From positions 34,153,403 to 34,217,402 of the forward strand of contig OX578140.1 of assembly GCA_951213105.1 (NCBI GenBank): 64,000 bases of DNA, written 5' to 3'. Source of the DNA: Amaurobius ferox (lineage: Eukaryota; Arthropoda; Arachnida; Araneae; Amaurobiidae). Positions 58,629 to 64,000 of this stretch are shown here, one piece after another (position 1 is the stretch's first letter; every line of letters starts with the position of its first letter). A model generated the notes under the pieces. It did not search any database, had not been told where the DNA came from, and worked only from the letters and a program-made list of their open reading frames with translations. The position numbers and the translations under genes are program-made.

Positions 58629-60864
58629 TCTATATAAATAAAATTGAAAATCTGTCTGTCTGTCTGTCTGTCTGCCTGTCTGTTTGTCCCGTCATCACGG
58701 GAGAACGGCTGAACCGCATTTGATGAAATTTGGTGGGTTGCCTGGAAGCAGCTCCACTTAAAATTTAGTCTATGTTTTGAGTTTCTGCTACCAGTGGTTC
58801 TCGAGATATTAGTACAAAACGAAATTTCCGTTTGTCTCATCCTCGCGGAAAAACGGCTGAACCGAATTTAATGAAATTTTGTGGATAGCCTTCAAATAGT
58901 CCCTCATAAATTTACTCCAAGTTTCGAGTTTCTAAGACAAGGGGTTGTCGAGATATTAATGACAAACGGAACTTTTTCCTAAGAGTTCTACTCTCCAACT
59001 CCGTGGTTTATCCAAACGGAAAGGACGAAAATCGTTTGTTTAAAACGTCAAAATGAAATAAAACTTTATTTCCGAGTTTGGTGCATGACTTTTGCATTAA
59101 TTAGTCACTATCGGAAAACATGAATTTAAATGGAAACATCTACCTCCATGGGTTATCTTTCACAAGCTTTTACTCAACGACGAAAAGTATAAAGAAATCA
59201 AAATGGCTATTTAATTTGGCATTTTATGAGGAAGATACTATCTTATATCATGTTGCTCGGCAACGGAATGAAATTAAATGTGTTGTTAATATTTATTATT
59301 ATTTTTTCTATTTGAATAATAAATAAATGGATGTAAAAATATATTTTATAAATGAACGGTTTGATTGTTCTTTTAGTTATATAAATTGCGGACTGCGTAC
59401 ATCACTTTCATTTATTTTAGCAAAGACGTTTCAAGCTCATATATTGTGTTTAGCTAATAAACTCATATACTATTGTGTTTACCCAATAAATTCATTTAGC
59501 CGATTGTTGAAACAGAAAAAGAGTAGAACGGGTGTATCTTATACAATTTTAACGTTTTCATTTAGTATATACAAACGGGATCAAGATATTTTATTCCTCA
59601 GATCTGCAAATTCAGAGCTACGAATTTGGCGGAATATCGCTAACTTGGTAACTTTTCTTAAACTTTACCAAATTAGCGGAAATGTCTCCAAATTGATAAA
59701 AATGACGCAAATCAATGAAATTAAATTTGTTTTTTTAGAATAGAGTACTCAAATGATGTTTCGGTAGCCTTTGTCGGTCAGTCCTTCCATCCTACTTAGT
59801 AATACATTTAACGAATTTTTTTAATATCACCAAATTGATAAAATTGCGCTTAATAAATGAAGTTAATTGTGTTTTGTTACGGAATAGTATTGTGATGATG
59901 TTTCGTCAATTTGCCGCAAAATGGGACTATCAGTTCTACAGTCCCACTTGGCGATAAATTTGGCGATTTTTTAAGTTATCGCTAAATTAACGAAAATGTC
60001 GCCAAACCTTCCATGCAGATAGCATTATTCAGACGATATGATTTCCATAAATTTATTTGAAGCAAATGATATCATGTCGCTTAGCAACGGATCCAATGTG
60101 TTACGTTCCATACGATTTTTATTAAATCTTTTCCGATTTGAATAATAAAGATAGGTATATAAAATAAATTTCATTGACATTGCCTGGATAATTTCATTGA
60201 CTGGATAATATCAATTACGATCTTCAGGTTTAAACATTATTATCATTGATATTTTCAGGGACTGTTGATTCAGGGATTTTTGATATTTTCAAGTTATTAT
60301 GGCATTGTTTATTTATGACGAAAATTGTTGAAACTCATATATAGTACGTTGTACGAGTAATCTTCTACAAATATACGGGTATATCTTTTAATCTACGAGA
60401 ATATAAGTAGTACAGGTATATTAGCATATGTTTTGATATATATTGGCCTATATTGGTATTAATTACGACCTTCTGGTATAAAGAGTACGGGGATTATTGA
60501 TATTTTAATTTATTACGTCATCTCTTTTATTTTGGCAAATATTTTTGAGACTTATATTGTAATACGGTTAATCTTCTACTAACACACAGGCATATTTTCT
60601 AATCTGCGACAATATAAGTAGTACGGGGTTGCATATATTGATTGAATTCCTTTTTTTCTTTTTGTAAATTTGCTTACAAAGGGGATCAGGATGTTTTATT
60701 CTTCAGATCTGCCCGTGAAGATAATTTTGCACAGTGAAAACAGTTATTCCTAAACTTATCTTTAGGAGCAATGAATTTAATATTTTGACAGAATTTGCAC
60801 ATGATTGCGAATTATAAGTTTCTTTATATTATATACTCCGTACGAAGAATGGGTATGCTGCTAG
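58629..60864 (+). mobile_element. Non-autonomous Helitron, copy 3, tandem to copy 2
   Basis: Starts TCTATATAAATAAAATTG three bases after the end of copy 2 (spacer TAA) and ends CTAG (60861-60864) before T. 3' hairpin CCGT..AATGGG is weaker (ACGG changed to ATGG). Collinear with copies 1 and 2. The open frames 58622-58840 and 59327-59743 are repeat sequence only. Confidence 0.88.
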
Positions 60865-61946
60865 TATAAATATAATTTAGATCACAATTTAAAATGTTGC
60901 ATAAATAAAATTCAAAAGCAGACGACAATTTGGTAAACACATTACTGGTTTTCAAACGGATACTTTCGAATTGTTTGTTATTTTTTTATATGAACTTGTT
61001 TGAGGCTTTTTATGTCAATTAAATTCTCATTAATCTGTTTAATAATTTGTGTATGGCACCATAATTTTAGCGTTCAGGGTTGATGTTATTTAATTTATTT
61101 GTCTCTCTGTCTTAACCTAATTTTTTTGTGCACATTTTTCTCTATTTTTATGATTTTTTTTCTTTTTAATCGCATTTCCTCCTACTTTAGCAACCTTCCT
61201 ATACAATCGCCAACATGTGGTATGCTCATTTGGTTTTAGGTTCCTGGCTTGGACTCTTTAAGTAATAAAACTCTAACATGCTTTAAGAAAAATCATTTGC
61301 TTTTTAAATTTTATTTTCCCATAATGTTACGTTAGAATATATATAGGAATTGCTTGAGAACAATATTGCCTTCTGTTTCTAACCGACATAATTTATTATA
61401 GCCCACACCTTAAACATATATTTGATTGATTACAGATAATTAAACGCATCCCAAATGTCATTAATAGGAGTTTAGTTGCGTACTTTCACCAAATTTCTTA
61501 TCATCATTCTCCCTACTTTCTGTTCTTGCCGCTTAGGCCTATGTTACGATCAAAGTTAAAGGGCGGCGAAACATGACATTCTGTATGTCTAAATATAAAG
61601 CATTTAACTAATGAAACATGCGTACTGGATGGGATCAGTTAAGCAATCTAGAAAAATACCAATCTAAGAATATTTACATCACACAGTTGAGTGAGACGAG
61701 CTGACTGAGGCATGATTTGTTCAGACCAAACTGCTGAAAATAAAAACTTGGAATTTTCCAATCCATAAGTAATGAGAAAAATCTATAATTTTGGAATTTT
61801 GATATAAAATTGTATGGGTCGTGTCAGCTAAAATTTGAAAGCTGTCAGATGCACGAAAATCGTTTATATACCATTATACACAGAAAAAAAAATCTCAAAA
61901 TTTATTATATAACTCCAATGGTGCCCAATCAATCGTTCTTGAGGTA
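60865..61946. other. AT-rich DNA, nothing recognised
   Basis: No coding frame, microsatellite or related repeat stands out between the Helitron and the X copy. Confidence 0.4.
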
Positions 61947-62923
61947 TTACTTTCCTTATATACATAATGTATAAGGAAAGTATTGTAACGGGGTCGAAAA
62001 TTCGAATTCGAGTTCTCGACAGGAGGCACGTTTCAAGCATCCCTGATCACGAATCAGATATTTTTGAAGTGATGTCTGTGTGTGTGTGTGAAAGTATGTG
62101 TGTGTGTGTGTGTGTGTGTGTGAAAGTATGCGTGTGTGTGTGTGTGTGTCAGTGAGTCTCTCGAGACGATAACGGACGAACGAATGGACCAATTCGAACG
62201 AACTTTGGTACAAAAATCACAATCCGTAAACACTGGAAGCCTATTGTTTTTATACGCAATCGAATGTTCAGAACACCCCTAAATTTTCGAATGAAATTTT
62301 GAAAAAATCGTCACAAAATCAAAACCGCTAATAAAGTTACGCAAATCAACATTTCTTGTGTAATTTTGCATTAGAAACCGATTGACATAAATCTTAGAAC
62401 GCTAACATGAACCGTTCTCCAGATATTGTACATTTTTCAAAAAAATTATCAAAAAGTCATATAAAATAAAAACAAATATTTCCTATTGAGAAACATGTTC
62501 ACTTTTCATATGTAATACTATGCGATAAATTGGGTGACATCATTCTCGTGGATCTAGCTCATTCCATTCATGAAAAAATATACTTTGAGTAATACTCTTG
62601 TATTTTATCGCCAATCATTTACCTGCTGTAAGAATAACTTATTTCTTTGTTCATAACGCTTGGCGAGATTTTGTCGACGATTTTGGCGGAATGTCGCCAA
62701 CTTGGCAACTTTTTGAAATGTTGCCAAATTAACGAAAATCTCGCCAAATGGATAAAAATGACGCTAAATCAATGAATATGACGACTAATTATCGAAAATT
62801 CTATATCTTGAATAGAATATAAGTATCTACTATAAGAAACACCAATTTCTTTTTCTGCAAAAGTAGTAAATTCATTACATTATATAAGGAAAGTCATGTG
62901 TTGCCCATATCAGATTTTTTTAA
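61947..62923 (+). mobile_element. Family X repeat, complete copy
   Basis: Starts TTACTTTCCTTATATACAT with the terminal hairpin, then GTATTGTAACGGGGTCGAAA, compound (GT)n (62075-62149), ATTCGAACGAACTTTGGTAC, CCGTTCTCCAGATATTGTAC, the GCCAAA block (62655-62765), and ends TATATAAGGAAAGTCATGTG.. CAGATTTTTTT. Collinear with 16834-17800. The open frames over the (GT)n are artefacts. Confidence 0.82.
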
Positions 62924-64000
62924 TTTATAATTATAACAGTCAAATTTTTTACTGTACTTTATCAGTGAAATTGCTTACAATTTTTAATTCCAATGTCGTA
63001 ACTATGGTAACCAATGTCGTAACTATGGTTACATTTCAAATACTTTTCAAATAGTTGGTTGGCAATTCTTCAAAATCAAACTATTGAAAATTAATGTTTA
63101 ATTAATCGATTGATTTTTAACTTGAAAAAATCTCTGAAAATGAAAAAAAAACTGAAAATGTTGAAATTAAAACAAGGTACAATGATTGCGGTAATGAAGT
63201 ATTGTTTTACATTCAGCAATTTCCATGTCTTTTGTATGTATATATTCATGATAACTATGAAATGTGCTCTATATTTATGCTTAAATTTGAAGCAGTTTAT
63301 GATACTCGGGACTTTTATAGAGTGTGTAGATGCTACATTTATTGACCAATGTCAACTTTGTGACCAGTCACATTTATTGACCAGTGATAACGTGTAGATT
63401 TCACATTTAATGTCCTTTTCGCCCACGCTTCGCGTGGGCAGAATGGCTTATAAATACATTTGTAAATATTTCTGCTTCGATAAATCCAAAAATAAAAAAC
63501 TTTGGCTTACTTATAGTCTTAAACTCTGCTGCATGAAAAGGAATGATGACGCTCCCATTAAACCAGTAAGAAAAGTCCACTTAAGAACAAATACGCGAGT
63601 TTTATTTCTTGTCAAATAGAACATAAATACTAATGGCGGCATTGTTATAGTTTGCTATTTATGTTCATCAGCGCCCCACTCGAGACAATCCCAGGAACGG
63701 CAGAAATGGGTGATAATAAGAAACGCTGATTCCACAAAATCAAAAAGATATTTCGAAAAGAAATATATATATATATATATATATACCTCAAACAATGTAG
63801 TGTGTCTAAAGTGAGTATATATTTATAACTGATGATAATGTTTCTAATATATTTACAGATGTATTCTGTTGCTCGTGATCAAAAATGTGTTGCTCATGAT
63901 CAAATTCTAGTAGTATTATAATTGATATTGTTCTTAGAAAATGTCATTAAAATATCTAATTTAATTCCTTTAAAAAAGCTGAATAAGAATCCTTGTTTTT
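62924..64000. other. AT-rich end of window with small repeats and a GC hairpin
   Basis: A 23-bp unit CCAATGTCGTAACTATGGT is doubled at 62990-63034. TTTATTGACCAGTG-type words repeat at 63337-63385. A perfect hairpin GCCCACGC ttc GCGTGGGC lies at 63421-63439. The dispersed block R3 (63530-63745) pairs with 55495-55705. (TA)n at 63764-63785. Open frames 63110-63397 and 63410-63619 match nothing I know. Confidence 0.5.

Noticed and set aside
59327..59743. 138-residue frame as Helitron protein
   Set aside because: The matching region in copies 1 and 2 is not open to the same extent and no Rep or helicase motif is present.

Overview
This 64 kb window is AT-rich eukaryotic nuclear DNA, almost certainly from an arthropod. 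A chelicerate such as a spider is my best guess, based on the recalled look of the Tc1-like, mariner and HTH/DDE transposase relics and not on any search. I found no intact host gene, no exon series, no functional tRNA or rRNA gene and no bacterial feature. Nearly every recognisable stretch is a transposable element, a fragment of one, or a tandem repeat. All transposase or retrotransposon reading frames are broken. The other open frames look like chance products of AT-rich repeats or of (CA)n/(TCTG)n microsatellites.

Layout: 0-0.46 kb is the end of repeat family Z. 2.46-2.77 kb is a ~70-bp tandem repeat. 5.5-5.97 kb is a copy of family W. 6.09-7.02 kb is a copy of family X. 7.86-9.32 kb is a dead Tc1-like element carrying a tiny SINE insertion. 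10.76-12.36 kb is an X copy with a second X copy nested inside it. 16.83-17.80 kb is another X copy. 18.03-21.36 kb holds two Z copies head to tail, the second carrying a nested Y. 24.1-25.3 kb is a dead mariner transposase. 25.39-27.49 kb is an inverted, nearly identical partner of the second Z copy. 30.6-31.5 kb is a cluster of five SINE insertions separated by the same 13-bp sequence. 31.56-33.87 kb is a W copy whose end has grown into a ~226/249-bp satellite. 35.08-36.55 kb holds a LINE endonuclease relic and a Helitron fragment with a LINE 3' tail inserted. 37.47-38.77 kb is a Z copy. 39.34-41.63 kb holds a pogo/Tigger-like relic, a Y start and a TA-flanked MITE. 41.9-42.8 kb is an LTR-like segment with a full-length chimeric 5S/tRNA SINE inside. 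42.81-47.22 kb is a nested set: a TIR element with a transposase, split by a 3.6-kb element with a 5-bp target duplication, which itself carries a SINE. 47.70-50.88 kb is a TIR element with a Helitron inside. 51.37-52.17 kb is a Y copy. 52.54-52.78 kb is a TTAA foldback MITE. 56.19-60.86 kb holds two Helitrons separated by 3 bp. 61.95-62.92 kb is an X copy.

The most interesting material is, first, a SINE family whose full-length copies join a complete 5S rRNA-like head to a tRNA-like unit that has lost its B box, with reuse of one 13-bp target in a row. Second, a 3.6-kb TIR element with a 5-bp TSD of a superfamily I cannot assign, in a region full of poly-C tracts. Third, short sequence modules (a CTGT/GT microsatellite, a 'GAACCGAATTT..GAAATTT' block, a 'TTCTCGAGATATT' block and GCCAAA/TTTGGC arrays) shared between otherwise different families, several of which look like rolling-circle (Helitron/Helentron-type) non-autonomous elements. 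Family names X, Y, Z and W and repeat names R1-R5 are my own labels for repeats within this window.
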